A stretch of 64,000 nt of DNA from Acuticoccus sp. I52.16.1 (GTDB lineage Bacteria; Pseudomonadota; Alphaproteobacteria; Rhizobiales; Amorphaceae). The stretch spans positions 4,147,219 to 4,211,218 of the forward strand of contig NZ_CP094828.1 in the NCBI RefSeq assembly GCF_022865125.1. The letters are read 5' to 3'. A program made the translations under genes and the position numbers. The notes beneath the pieces are model-generated. The model saw nothing but the letters and a program-made list of their open reading frames with translations. It was not told the DNA's origin and searched no databases. Shown here piece after piece: positions 8,288-17,040 of the stretch; within the stretch, counting starts at the first letter, position 1, and each line of letters begins with the position of its first letter.

Positions 8288-9435
8288 CGCGTCAGGAAGC
8301 GGGGCTCGAGCGCGGAGAGGGGCTCCGGCTCGCCATCGGTCGTCAGGAAGGTGCGGCCCAGGTTCATCGCCGTGCCGCTTTCCGAGTCGAGCAGGATCAT
8401 GTGCGCGAACAGCACCATGTTGGGCACGATCTCGGCAGGGTTGGCGGGGTAGAACATCGGCCACTGCATCCAGGACGGGGTGAACGCCGCGCCCAACGAG
8501 TAGCCGCAGGCGTTCAGCCGGAGGCTACCCATACCACGCTCGTGCAGCACGCGGGCATGGGCGTCGAACACATCCCCGAAGGTGTTGCCCGGGCGCATCG
8601 TTCTGCGCACTTCGGTGAGCGCGGCCTCGGCCGCGTCGTACATCTCGCGGTGGCGCGGGCGCGGTTCGCCCAGCACCACCGTCTCCATCATCGCGACGTG
8701 GTAGTGGCGGTAGGTGCCGGCGAATTCCAGCGTCAGCTGGTCGTTCGCGTCAAGCCGGCGGCGCCCGGCGGCGTAGCGCACCAGCAGCGCCTTGTCGCCC
8801 GAGCCGATGACGAATTCGTTGGCCGGATAGTCACCCCCGCCGGCGAACACCGCGCCCTGCATGGCGGCGAGGATGGCACCCTCGTCCGCGCCGGGCTTGG
8901 TAAGAGCAAGGCCGGCCTTCAGCGCATCGTCGGCGAGGCGGCCGGCCTTGCGCACGCACTCGATCTCCGCCGGGCTCTTGACGCTGCGCAGCTCCGGGAT
9001 GATCGGCGAGGCTTCGACGAGGGTGCCGAAGTTCTCCAACTGCTCCTCGACGCGCTTGCCGTTCTTGGCCGTCAGCCCGTGCGTGTCGGTCTCGATGCCG
9101 AGGCGGCAGCCGAGGAGGTCCATCTCGAAGAGGTGGTCCTTCAGCGCCTTGGCGGGGTCGGCCCCGGCGCGGTCGGTCCACACGATGATCTCCTCGATGA
9201 TCGAGGTCTGCCGTGCCTGGCGCAGGTCCGCCGAGCGGGTCAGCAGCGCCATCCGCCGCGCCTTGGTCACGATGAGGCACTGGAAGAAGACGAAGCCGAA
9301 CGTGTCGTATCCCGTCAGCCAGTACATGCTCTCCTGGCTGAATAGGAGCATCGCGTCGAGCCGGTGCTCTTTCATCTCGGCCTGGAGGCGGTCCATGCGC
9401 GCCTCGAACTCGTCGCGGGTGAAGTGCAACGCCAT
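8284..9435 (-). CDS. M24-fold (creatinase/aminopeptidase-P-like) protein lacking metal ligands
   Basis: A 383-residue protein with a creatinase N-terminal domain (~1-140) and a pita-bread domain (~150-365), as in Xaa-Pro dipeptidases, creatinase and ectoine hydrolase. The metal-ligand positions of true M24 peptidases look replaced: LEFAG (Glu237) for the first Asp, YRHYHVAMMETV without the second Asp, GYSLG (Tyr312) for the His, and no Glu at the last two sites. Creatinase likewise works without metal, and Glu251 aligns with its LERT glutamate, so a hydrolase of a small amidino or peptide-like substrate is possible. It follows pgeF by 2 bp and overlaps the lipoprotein gene. Exact substrate unknown. 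Confidence 0.75.
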   Translation of the reverse strand: MALHFTRDEFEARMDRLQAEMKEHRLDAMLLFSQESMYWLTGYDTFGFVFFQCLIVTKARRMALLTRSADLRQARQTSIIEEIIVWTDRAGADPAKALKDHLFEMDLLGCRLGIETDTHGLTAKNGKRVEEQLENFGTLVEASPIIPELRSVKSPAEIECVRKAGRLADDALKAGLALTKPGADEGAILAAMQGAVFAGGGDYPANEFVIGSGDKALLVRYAAGRRRLDANDQLTLEFAGTYRHYHVAMMETVVLGEPRPRHREMYDAAEAALTEVRRTMRPGNTFGDVFDAHARVLHERGMGSLRLNACGYSLGAAFTPSWMQWPMFYPANPAEIVPNMVLFAHMILLDSESGTAMNLGRTFLTTDGEPEPLSALEPRFLTR

Positions 9436-9437
9436 CG

Positions 9438-10223
9438 TCAGGCCTCCAGTGAGATCGCCGCGAGGAGGCTGCCTTGGCCGGGTTCCTCGCGGTGGGTGCG
9501 CCGCCGGTAGGAGTAGAAGCGCGCCTCGTCGGTGTAGGTGTCGCAGTCCAGGGCCTCGACCCGGCGCACGCCGGCCAGCGCGAGGCGCGCGGCGACGTAG
9601 CCGGGCAGGTCGAACATCAGCCGCCCCGCGGCCGAGGAGGGGGCGAAGAACGGGTCGGTGTCGATGCCGGACGGGGTCTGCGCCTCGACGGCGGCCTTCA
9701 GCTCCGGGCCGACCTCGTAGGAGGTCCGGGCGATGGTCGGGCCGATGGCGACGACCACGTCGTTCATATCGGCGCCGGCTGCCGCCATCGCCTCCAGCGT
9801 CGCCTCCAGGACGCCGCCGACGGCGCCGCGCCAGCCGGCATGCGCCGCGCCCACCACGCCGGCCCTCGGGTCCGCGAACAGGACCGGCGCGCAGTCCGCC
9901 GTGCGGATGCCGAGCGCGATGCCGGGGACGGCGGTGACCATCGCATCCGCCTCCGGCCGCTCGCGCGTCGGCGCGGTGACGGTGTGGGCGATCGCCGAGT
10001 GGGTCTGGAAGCGCAGGACCAGGTGGTCCGGTGCCACGCCCATGTGCTCGGCGATGCGGGCGAGATTGCGGGTGACGGCGTCCTGGTCGTCGGCCGAGCC
10101 GGTGCCGGCGTTGAGCGTGGCGTAGAGCCCGGTCGACACGCCGCCCTCGCGGGTGAAGAAGGCATGGCGGATCCGCGGCAGCACGAGGCTTTCAGCCGAG
10201 ATCGGGTTCGGCGGACGGATCAC
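9438..10223 (-). CDS. pgeF: Peptidoglycan editing factor PgeF / laccase-domain protein
   Basis: A 261-residue protein of the YfiH/DUF152 family. It retains the metal-site pattern of the family: a His in RFQTHSAIAH, a Cys in RTADCAPVLFAD and a His in GAAHAGWRGAVGGVL. In E. coli the family member prevents incorporation of wrong amino acids into UDP-MurNAc peptides, and purified members also act on purine nucleosides. Which applies here cannot be decided. The gene lies 36 bp after the methyltransferase gene and 2 bp before the M24-like gene, inside the lgt operon, which fits a cell-envelope role. Confidence 0.9.
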   Translation of the reverse strand: MIRPPNPISAESLVLPRIRHAFFTREGGVSTGLYATLNAGTGSADDQDAVTRNLARIAEHMGVAPDHLVLRFQTHSAIAHTVTAPTRERPEADAMVTAVPGIALGIRTADCAPVLFADPRAGVVGAAHAGWRGAVGGVLEATLEAMAAAGADMNDVVVAIGPTIARTSYEVGPELKAAVEAQTPSGIDTDPFFAPSSAAGRLMFDLPGYVAARLALAGVRRVEALDCDTYTDEARFYSYRRRTHREEPGQGSLLAAISLEA

Positions 10224-10259
10224 GTGAGGTCCCTCGTTTGGGTCAGACCGCCGCTCCTA

Positions 10260-11339
10260 TCAGTCGCCCGGTTCGTTCACAACCGCGAAACCGGGGGGCG
10301 TGGCCGGGCGCGGGGTGATCGCCAGCGCCTTGAAGAGGGTGCCCATCTCGCCCTCGCCGTCGCCGGCGAGGCGGCGCACCACGGCCTCTATCATCGCCCG
10401 TTCATCGGCGCTGGCGCGCGAGCCGAGCGCCCCGGCGCGTTGCAGCAGCCCCAGCGCGACGAGGAAGTCGCCCTGGTCGACCGGGCCGTGCGTGTGCGCC
10501 CGCGCCGTCCGCGCCGCCGCCGCGAGCGCGCCGAAGTCGACATGCGCGGAGAGGTCCGATTCGCCCGGCCGGTCCAGCACGTCGACATAGGCGTGCCCCC
10601 GCACCGCCTGCAGCGTCTCGCCGCTTTCCGCGGCGGCGTAGCCGTAGTCGACGACGAGCGCGGCGCCGACGTCGTGGGTGACGAGGGCGCGGGCGAGCGA
10701 AGCGACGAGGGCGTCGGCCGCCGGGCGCAGCTCGCGCACCGCGCCATCCTCGGCCTCGGCGGCGAACGGGATGGGGAAGGGGGAGAGGCCGAATGCCAGC
10801 GCATCGCCGGTGAGGCCGACGACCCGCTCGAACCAGCGGCCGTCACGGCGCACCAGCTGGCGCACCGGCAGCGCGTCGAAGAACTCGTTGGCGACGAGGT
10901 AGAAGGGGCGCTCGGTCGGCGGCCGGTCGGTCCACGCGATGTTGGGGTGCAGCGGGGCGAGGCTGCGCCGCTGCACCTGCCGCAGCCGGTCCGAAGCCTC
11001 CACCAGCACCACCCGGCTCGCCGCCACGAAGCGCGGGTCGGTGGCGCACACCCGCAGCACGTCGCGCATCAGCGTGCCGCGTCCCGGCCCGAGCTCGACG
11101 AGGTCGAACGGGGCCGGGCGCCCGTCGGCGATCCAGCGGTCGAGCACGAAGGCGCCGACGATCTCGCCGAACATCTGGCTGATCTCAGGCGCGGTGATGA
11201 AGTCGCCGGCGCTGCCGAAGGGCTCGCGGCGGGCGTAGTAGCCGTCCGGGTCGGTGAGGCAGGTGCTCATGTACTCGGCGACCGTGACCGGGCCGGCCTG
11301 CGCGATGCGGCGGTGGAGCCGCTCGGCGACCGGGGTCAC
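10260..11339 (-). CDS. SAM-dependent methyltransferase, NDUFAF7/MidA family (COG1565)
   Basis: A 359-residue protein starting at GTG 11339, whose first bases overlap the lgt stop (GTGA). It contains PDGYYARREPFGSAGDFITA, typical of the family, the SAM-binding motif VELGPGRGTLMRDVLR, and NEFFDALPVRQ. The mitochondrial homologue NDUFAF7 dimethylates an arginine of complex I subunit NDUFS2, so respiratory complex I assembly is the leading possibility. Earlier in-frame sequence overlaps lgt and is antisense-like, so the GTG is chosen. Confidence 0.88.
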   Translation of the reverse strand: MTPVAERLHRRIAQAGPVTVAEYMSTCLTDPDGYYARREPFGSAGDFITAPEISQMFGEIVGAFVLDRWIADGRPAPFDLVELGPGRGTLMRDVLRVCATDPRFVAASRVVLVEASDRLRQVQRRSLAPLHPNIAWTDRPPTERPFYLVANEFFDALPVRQLVRRDGRWFERVVGLTGDALAFGLSPFPIPFAAEAEDGAVRELRPAADALVASLARALVTHDVGAALVVDYGYAAAESGETLQAVRGHAYVDVLDRPGESDLSAHVDFGALAAAARTARAHTHGPVDQGDFLVALGLLQRAGALGSRASADERAMIEAVVRRLAGDGEGEMGTLFKALAITPRPATPPGFAVVNEPGD

Positions 11340-12205
11340 GTCGCCTCCGCCGCGGGCGGCGCGGCCGCGGGGTAGGCCGGCCGCGCCAGTGCCCGCCACA
11401 CGATCGCCCCGCCGATCAGCACCATCGGCAGCGACAGCAGCATTCCCATGGTGACGGGGCCGAAGAGAAAGCCGAGCTGCGGGTCCGGCATGCGGAAGGT
11501 CTCGCCGACGAGCCGCACCACACCGTAGCCCGCGCCGAAGAGGCCGAGCGTCAGCCCCGGCCGCCTGAGGCCGCCCATGCGCACGACCACGGCGAGGACG
11601 GCGAGAAGGAGCGCGCCCTCCAGCGCCGCCTGGTAGAGCTGGCTGGGGTGGCGGGGGAGGTCGCCCGCGCGCGGGTCGGGAAAGACCATCGCCCAGGGGA
11701 CGTCCGTCGGCCGGCCCCACAGCTCGCCGTTCACGAAGTTGGCGAGGCGGCCGAAGAAAAGTCCGAGCGGCACCACCACGGCGATCACGTCGAACACCGC
11801 GACGAAGGGCACGCGCTTGTGCCGGCAGAAGGCCGCCACCGCGACGATCACGCCGAGGAGCCCGCCGTGGAACGCCATGCCGCCATCGTTGATGCGTATC
11901 ATCTTGATGGGGTCGGCGAGGTACACACCAAGGTCGTAGAAGAGGATATAGCCGAGCCGCCCGCCGACGACGATGCCAAGCGTGACCCAGGTGACGAGGT
12001 CGTCGATGTCCGCGACGCCTGGGCGCGGGCGGGTGCCCCACAAAGCCGGGGTCCGCACCAGCCACCTTGCGTAGAGCCAGCCCAGCAGGATGCCGGCGAT
12101 ATAGGCCAGGGCATACCAGCGGATCGGGATCGAGAGGTCGGCGAAAGGGATCGGAATGACAATTGCATTCGGATCGATGGCCGGAAACGGGATGACAGGC
12201 AGCAT
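11336..12205 (-). CDS. lgt: Prolipoprotein diacylglyceryl transferase Lgt
   Basis: A 289-residue polytopic inner-membrane enzyme that transfers diacylglycerol from phosphatidylglycerol to the lipobox Cys of prolipoproteins, the first step of lipoprotein maturation. About seven hydrophobic segments are visible. The family signature is clear: GGMAFHGGLLG, followed by GRLANFVNGELWGRPTD with its essential Arg and Asn, and HPSQLYQA. The start MLPVIPFPAID (ATG 12205) gives the usual length. It heads the leftward operon that also encodes a lipoprotein, and it is divergent from ubiK. Confidence 0.96.
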   Translation of the reverse strand: MLPVIPFPAIDPNAIVIPIPFADLSIPIRWYALAYIAGILLGWLYARWLVRTPALWGTRPRPGVADIDDLVTWVTLGIVVGGRLGYILFYDLGVYLADPIKMIRINDGGMAFHGGLLGVIVAVAAFCRHKRVPFVAVFDVIAVVVPLGLFFGRLANFVNGELWGRPTDVPWAMVFPDPRAGDLPRHPSQLYQAALEGALLLAVLAVVVRMGGLRRPGLTLGLFGAGYGVVRLVGETFRMPDPQLGFLFGPVTMGMLLSLPMVLIGGAIVWRALARPAYPAAAPPAAEAT

Positions 12206-12366
12206 GGGCGACTCGCTGATGACGATGTTATCAAGTATCGCGAGCGAGCGCGACACGCAGGTGATGGCCGAACGGGTTCCCCTGCACCAGATCACGCCTT
12301 GTCCGGCCCGCTTGAAGGGACCACGTCCCTGGGAAAGAATGCCGTCGCCTTGGATTGGAGAGCGTC

Positions 12367-12675
12367 ATGACACAGACCAATAACCGCTTGATCGACGAGA
12401 TCGCCCGCCTGGCGACGGACGCGGCCGCGGTCGCCCAAGGTGCGCGCCGCGAGGTCGAAGGCGCCATGCGCGGCCAGGTGGAACGGCTCCTGGCCGAGGC
12501 CAATGTCGTGCAGCGGGACGAGTTCGAGGCGGTGAAGGCGATGGCCGTGCGCGCAGCCGACGAGGTCGACGCTCTGCGCGCCCGCGTGGAGGCGCTGGAG
12601 GCCCGTCTGGCCACGCCGATGGGGGAGACGGCGGCCGGATCTGGCGCCGGGATTGAGGGGCAAGGTCCGCAATAG
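12367..12675 (+). CDS. ubiK: Ubiquinone-biosynthesis accessory factor UbiK-like (BMFP) protein
   Basis: A 102-residue, strongly helical protein. Its C-terminal coiled coil (RDEFEAVKAMAVRAADEVDA, then LRARVEALEARLA) is the signature of the BMFP/UbiK family. UbiK-type proteins form trimeric coiled coils, bind membranes and assist aerobic ubiquinone synthesis with UbiJ. ATG 12367 is preferred because GGAGAG lies just upstream; a TTG at 12355 is possible. It is divergent from lgt and starts a rightward run with the YbjN-like gene and proC. Confidence 0.8.
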   Translation: MTQTNNRLIDEIARLATDAAAVAQGARREVEGAMRGQVERLLAEANVVQRDEFEAVKAMAVRAADEVDALRARVEALEARLATPMGETAAGSGAGIEGQGPQ

Positions 12676-12833
12676 TCCGCGCCGTGGACCGCGGGCCCCG
12701 CGCCCTTTCCATGCCGCACCTTATCTGATCTCCTGTCGGCGACAGCGCGGGATTCGCCCCTTGCGCTATCAACGTCGTCCCAAGCGCGGGAGCCCGAAGG
12801 GGCCGCTCTCCCCGCGTGCTGAAAGGATCAGCG

Positions 12834-13337
12834 ATGAGCTTGATCGACTACGACGAATTCACTGTGACCGCCAATCCTATCGACCGCATCGAAGAGGTGG
12901 CCAACGGCAACGACTGGACCTACGAGCGCGTCGGGGACGACGAAATCACCATCTCCGTCCACGGTCGGTGGAGCGCCTACCACGTCGCCTTCACCCACAT
13001 GGACGAATTCGACAGCCTGCACATCGCCGTCGCCTTCGATCTGAAGGTGACCGAGCCGCGCTATACCGAGGTCACCCGCCTCCTGGCGCTGGTCAACGAG
13101 CGGATGTGGATGGGCCACTTCGACCTCTGGAGCAAGGAAGGCGTCGTCATCTTCCGCCACACGCAACTCCTCGCCGGGGACGAGCTACCCGCGTCCGGCC
13201 ATGTCCAGGCGCTCCTGTCACACGCGGTGGAGACGTGCGACAGTCACTATCAGGCGTTCCAGTTCGTCGTCTGGGCGGGCAAGAGCGCCGCGGAGGCGCT
13301 GGAAGGCGCCCTCTTCGAAACCGTCGGTGAGGCGTGA
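12834..13337 (+). CDS. YbjN-domain protein
   Basis: A 167-residue cytoplasmic protein of the YbjN family (DUF1790/COG5465 type): NPIDRIEEVANGNDWTYERV, ALVNERMWMGHFDLWSKEG and AGKSAAEALEGALFET are typical. The fold resembles type III secretion chaperones. YbjN of E. coli affects motility, stress and growth, but its biochemical role is not known. AAAGGA precedes ATG 12834. The stop overlaps a GTG that could start proC, so the two genes are likely cotranscribed. Confidence 0.85.
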   Translation: MSLIDYDEFTVTANPIDRIEEVANGNDWTYERVGDDEITISVHGRWSAYHVAFTHMDEFDSLHIAVAFDLKVTEPRYTEVTRLLALVNERMWMGHFDLWSKEGVVIFRHTQLLAGDELPASGHVQALLSHAVETCDSHYQAFQFVVWAGKSAAEALEGALFETVGEA

Positions 13338-13378
13338 GTTCGGATTTCATCCGGGACGCGGAAGCAAAAGAACGAGAC

Positions 13379-14173
13379 ATGTCGCCTGAACGTCCTCTCC
13401 TTCTCGTCGGTGCCGGCAACATGGGCGGCGCCATGCTGGAAGGCTGGCTCAACGCGGGAACCGATCCGCGCTCGATCATCGTCGTCGACCCCGCCGCCGG
13501 GATCGACACGCCGCGCCGGCCGGGCTTGCGCTTCCTCGCATCGCCGCCGGACATCGTCGCCCACACCATCGTCCTCGCGGTCAAGCCGCAGAGCATGGCC
13601 GAGGTTCTGCCGACGCTCCAGGGCAACGTCGACGACGAGACGGTGATCGTCTCGATCGCCGCCGGCATCACCGTCGCCACGCTCAAGCAATTGGGGCGCG
13701 GGCCGATCATCCGCTCGATCCCCAACACCCCGTCCTCGATCGGTCAGGGGATGACCGCCGCCGTCGCGATCGACGCGCCCGAGCATGTGGTCGAGATCGC
13801 GGACGAGCTGTTGTCGGCGCTGGGCAAGGTGGCGTGGGTGGAGGACGAGGGGCTGATCGACGCCGCGACCGCAGTCTCCGGCTCCGGCCCGGCCTACGTC
13901 TTCCACCTCGCCGAGGCGCTCGCCGCAGCCGGCGTGGCGCAGGGGCTGCCGGAGGACGTCGCCGCGACGCTGGCGCGGCAGACCGTGGTCGGTGCCGGTG
14001 CGCTCCTTGGGCGCAGCCCGCTTGATCCGGCGCAGCTGCGCCGCAATGTCACCTCACCGGGGGGCACCACCGCCGCCGCGCTGAATGTCCTGGCGGACAC
14101 CGGCGCGCTGACGGAGCTGATGACCGAGGCCGTCGCCGCGGCAGCCAAACGCTCCCGCGAGCTGGGCAGCTAG
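13379..14173 (+). CDS. proC: Pyrroline-5-carboxylate reductase
   Basis: A 264-residue enzyme that reduces 1-pyrroline-5-carboxylate to proline with NAD(P)H, the last step of proline synthesis. The N-terminal Rossmann motif is LLVGAGNMGGAMLEGW. The C-terminal dimerisation domain has the P5CR signature around SGSGPAYVFHLAEAL and TSPGGTTAAALNVL. ATG 13379 gives the usual family length; an alternative GTG at 13334, overlapping the preceding stop as GTGA, would add 15 residues. It is cotranscribed with the YbjN-like gene. Confidence 0.95.
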   Translation: MSPERPLLLVGAGNMGGAMLEGWLNAGTDPRSIIVVDPAAGIDTPRRPGLRFLASPPDIVAHTIVLAVKPQSMAEVLPTLQGNVDDETVIVSIAAGITVATLKQLGRGPIIRSIPNTPSSIGQGMTAAVAIDAPEHVVEIADELLSALGKVAWVEDEGLIDAATAVSGSGPAYVFHLAEALAAAGVAQGLPEDVAATLARQTVVGAGALLGRSPLDPAQLRRNVTSPGGTTAAALNVLADTGALTELMTEAVAAAAKRSRELGS

Positions 14174-14234
14174 GCCGGCGGCCTCCCGCCCGAAGGGCCC
14201 GGCGGGGATTGCCCCGCCTTCACGGGAGGAACCG

Positions 14235-15242
14235 GTGAACACGACCGACCAGATCATCGACGCTATGCTGCGGCTCCTGGAGACGAAGCGCTTCGACCGC
14301 ATCTCCATCCAGGACATAGCCGACGAGGCTGGGGTGAGCCTCTCGGTCCTCAACGCCACCTTCGCGAGCCGTGGGGCGATCCTCGATGGGTTCGTGCGCC
14401 GGATCGACCAGGAGGTCCTCGCCGCTTCGTTCGAGGACATGGCCGACCAGCCGCCGCGCGAGCGCCTGTTCGATGTGCTGATGAGCCGGCTCGACGCGCT
14501 CGGCCCGCACCGTGCCGCGCTGAAGTCGCTGATCCGCTCGGCCGCGCGCGATCCGGCGCTGGGCCTGTCGCTCAACGCCATGGCGGTGCGCTCGCAGGTG
14601 TGGATGCTGGCTGCGGCGGGGATCGACGCGTCGGGCCTGCGCGGCAGCGTGGCGGCGCAGGCGTTGACGGCCGCCTTCATGCGGGTGCTGCGCGTGTTCG
14701 TCGACGAGGACGACTCCGGCATGCCGCGCACCATGGCCGCGCTCGACCAGGAGCTGCGCCGCACCGAGAGCCGCCACAATCGCCTGGCGCGCTGGCTGGG
14801 CCCCGCGATCCGCACCCGCAAGCCCACCGAGTCCGCGACTGGCGACGCCGCGCCCGAACCCGCCGCGGTCCGGCGACCTGTGGCCGAAGCCGAGCCGCAG
14901 CCGCACCCGCACCCACATGAGCCGCACCCCTACGAGCCGGAGCGGCGCGCGCCGGAGTGGGTGCACGCGCACGCCGACGCCGCCAACGACGAGACGCCGA
15001 GCTTCACCGCCGCCCCCTCGCAGACCGCGATGCCGTTCGACGACGCCGCGCCGCTGACGGAAGCGATCGCGGATGCCGTCCCGCTGGACGCGCCGAAGCC
15101 GGCGCAAAGGGAGGCGGCGCCCCGCCCAGAGGCGGCGCGCGAAGCCGCGCACGACGGTGCGGAGGGCGCCGGCGCGCCGGAGAATCGCGCCGCCCCGCGC
15201 GAGGACGGCGAGAGCGACGAGGCCGACAAGCCGGCGTCCTGA
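14235..15242 (+). CDS. TetR-type regulator with long His/Pro-rich disordered tail
   Basis: A 335-residue protein starting at GTG 14235 behind a strong GGGAGGA. Residues 1-60 form a TetR-like helix-turn-helix domain (ISIQDIADEAGVSLSVLNAT), and residues ~70-185 form a helical ligand-binding-type domain. From ~195 to the end it is Pro/Ala/Glu-rich and probably disordered. It contains PQPHPHPHEPHPYEPE (221-236) and VHAHAD, eight histidines in about 25 residues that could bind metal. TetR proteins are usually ~200 residues, so the 140-residue tail is unusual. The regulated genes are unknown. Confidence 0.75.
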   Translation: MNTTDQIIDAMLRLLETKRFDRISIQDIADEAGVSLSVLNATFASRGAILDGFVRRIDQEVLAASFEDMADQPPRERLFDVLMSRLDALGPHRAALKSLIRSAARDPALGLSLNAMAVRSQVWMLAAAGIDASGLRGSVAAQALTAAFMRVLRVFVDEDDSGMPRTMAALDQELRRTESRHNRLARWLGPAIRTRKPTESATGDAAPEPAAVRRPVAEAEPQPHPHPHEPHPYEPERRAPEWVHAHADAANDETPSFTAAPSQTAMPFDDAAPLTEAIADAVPLDAPKPAQREAAPRPEAAREAAHDGAEGAGAPENRAAPREDGESDEADKPAS

Positions 15243-15311
15243 CGGCGCCACGGCGACGAGGCGGCACGCGGGTGAGGTGGCACGGCGCGCCGAGCATGCT
15301 AGACGGGCCGC

Positions 15312-15662
15312 ATGAGCGCACTCAGCCCCTCCATCGTCTTCGACGACTTCCTCAGAGTCGACATCCGGGTCGGCACCATCGTCGCCGCGGAACCCTTCCC
15401 CGAGGCCCGCAAGCCGGCCATCAAGATGCGGATCGATTTCGGTCCCGAGGTCGGCGAGAAGAAGTCCTCCGCCCAGATCACGGTGCACTACACGCCGGAG
15501 GAGCTTCCCGGCCGCAAGGTGATGGCCGTGGTCAACTTCCCGCCGCGCCAGATCGGCAAATTCATGTCCGAGGTGCTGGTGCTCGGCTACGAGGATGCGC
15601 AAGGCGCCATCGTCCTCGCCGTGCCGGACAAGGACGTCCCCGACGGCGCGAGGCTGATGTGA
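15312..15662 (+). CDS. csaA: CsaA-type tRNA-binding protein
   Basis: A 116-residue OB-fold protein of the tRNA-binding-domain family: FDDFLRVDIRVGTIVAAEPF and MAVVNFPPRQIGKFMSEVLV are characteristic of CsaA. In Bacillus, CsaA is a dimeric chaperone-like protein that binds tRNA and assists protein secretion. Its role in alphaproteobacteria is not established. The stop overlaps the GTG start of the pncA gene by 4 bp (GTGA), so the two are cotranslated. Confidence 0.92.
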   Translation: MSALSPSIVFDDFLRVDIRVGTIVAAEPFPEARKPAIKMRIDFGPEVGEKKSSAQITVHYTPEELPGRKVMAVVNFPPRQIGKFMSEVLVLGYEDAQGAIVLAVPDKDVPDGARLM

Positions 15663-16270
15663 GCCGGCCGGCCGTATCCACCGCGCTCCTGGTGGTCGAC
15701 GTTCAGAACGACTTTTGCCCCGGTGGCGCACTGGCGGTGCCGGAGGGGGACATCATCGTCCCTGGCATCAACGCCGCGATGGCCGCCGCGCCGTCGGTGA
15801 TCCTGACGCAGGACTGGCACCCGGCCGGGCACTCGTCGTTCGCCTCGTCGCACCCCGGCCGCGCCCCGTTCGAGACGACCGACATGCCCTACGGCCCGCA
15901 GGTGCTGTGGCCCGACCATTGCGTCGTCGGCTCGCACGGCGCCGCCTTCCACCGCGACCTCGCGACCGACCGCGCCGATCTCGTCGTGCGCAAGGGCTTC
16001 CACCGCACGGTCGACAGCTACTCCGCCTTCTTCGAGAACGATCAGACCACTCCCACCGGGCTCGACGGCTACCTGCGCAGCCGCGGGATTGCCTCGCTGA
16101 CCATCGTCGGTCTCGCGACCGACTTCTGCGTCGCCTATTCGGCCCGCGACGCGGCACGCCTGGGCTACGCGGTGACGGTGCATATGGCGCTGTGCCGGGC
16201 GATCGATCTCGACGGTTCGCTCGCGGCCGCGTTTGCCGATATGCAAGCGCTCGGCGTGGCGATAGACTGA
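15659..16270 (+). CDS. pncA: Nicotinamidase (pyrazinamidase)
   Basis: A 203-residue enzyme of the isochorismatase fold that hydrolyses nicotinamide to nicotinate and ammonia for NAD salvage. Catalytic Asp14 (LVVDVQNDFCPGG), Lys112 (VVRKGFHRTVDSYSAF) and nucleophile Cys157 (GLATDFCVAYSA) are all present, as is metal-site QDWHP (Asp52, His54). The GTG start at 15659 overlaps the csaA stop. The frame is open much farther upstream, but that part covers csaA antiparallel reading space and has no family match. Confidence 0.94.
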   Translation: MSRPAVSTALLVVDVQNDFCPGGALAVPEGDIIVPGINAAMAAAPSVILTQDWHPAGHSSFASSHPGRAPFETTDMPYGPQVLWPDHCVVGSHGAAFHRDLATDRADLVVRKGFHRTVDSYSAFFENDQTTPTGLDGYLRSRGIASLTIVGLATDFCVAYSARDAARLGYAVTVHMALCRAIDLDGSLAAAFADMQALGVAID

Positions 16271-16350
16271 AATTACGGCCGAAACGGCGCCCACATAGAA
16301 CAAAATTCGGGGGACCGGCGTTCTCTCCATGTATGAATGGAGACAGCTTG

Positions 16351-17040
16351 ATGAACCATACACTGACATTGCAGAGCAAAGAGCATGTCACGCACGATAC
16401 GGTTCACCTCGTGTTCGACCGTCCCGCCAGGTATCATTTCCGGCCCGGTCAAGCCAGTCACTGGGGTCTGGATGTTCCCGGCTTTCGGGATGCGGGCAAG
16501 CCGTTTACGATCACGTCGCTGCCCGACCAGGATCAGCTCGACTTCATCATCAAGATCTACAATACCGCCGACCACCCGGACCATGACGGGGTGACCGAGC
16601 GCATCGGCCAGTTGGTGCCGGGGGACCGCGTCTTCGTCGACGATCCCTCGGGCGACATTCGCGACGAAGGGCCGGGCGTGTTCGTCGCCGGCGGGGCGGG
16701 GGTGACACCGTTCATCCCGATCATCCTGGAGCGGGAGCGCAACAACGGGATGCGCGGCTGCGCGCTGATGTACTCCAACAAGACCGAGGACGACATCATC
16801 CTGCGCGAGACGTGGGAGGCGATCGGCGGCCTGCGCACGATCTTCGTCACCACCGACGCCTCCGGTCCGCACCCGCAGCGCAAGATCGACGCCGCCTTCA
16901 TCGACGAGATGGTCGGCTTCGACAACCGCTTCTACGTCTGCGGCCCGCCTTCGATGATGAAGGCGGTGATCCACGACCTGCGCGCCTACGGCGTGCCCGA
17001 CGAACAGATCATCGTCGAGAAGAAGTGGCTGGAGGGCTGA
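16351..17040 (+). CDS. FNR-family FAD/NAD(P)-binding oxidoreductase
   Basis: A 229-residue flavoprotein of the ferredoxin-NADP+ reductase superfamily. The FAD-binding half has the pattern around GKPFTITSLPDQDQLDFIIK. The nucleotide-binding half starts GVFVAGGAGVTPFIPIILE and ends YVCGPPSMMKAVIHDLRAYG. No iron-sulfur domain is attached, so it must pass electrons to a separate partner that is not identifiable nearby. ATG 16351 is preceded by GGAGA at good spacing; ATG 16333 is an alternative adding six residues. Confidence 0.85.
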   Translation: MNHTLTLQSKEHVTHDTVHLVFDRPARYHFRPGQASHWGLDVPGFRDAGKPFTITSLPDQDQLDFIIKIYNTADHPDHDGVTERIGQLVPGDRVFVDDPSGDIRDEGPGVFVAGGAGVTPFIPIILERERNNGMRGCALMYSNKTEDDIILRETWEAIGGLRTIFVTTDASGPHPQRKIDAAFIDEMVGFDNRFYVCGPPSMMKAVIHDLRAYGVPDEQIIVEKKWLEG

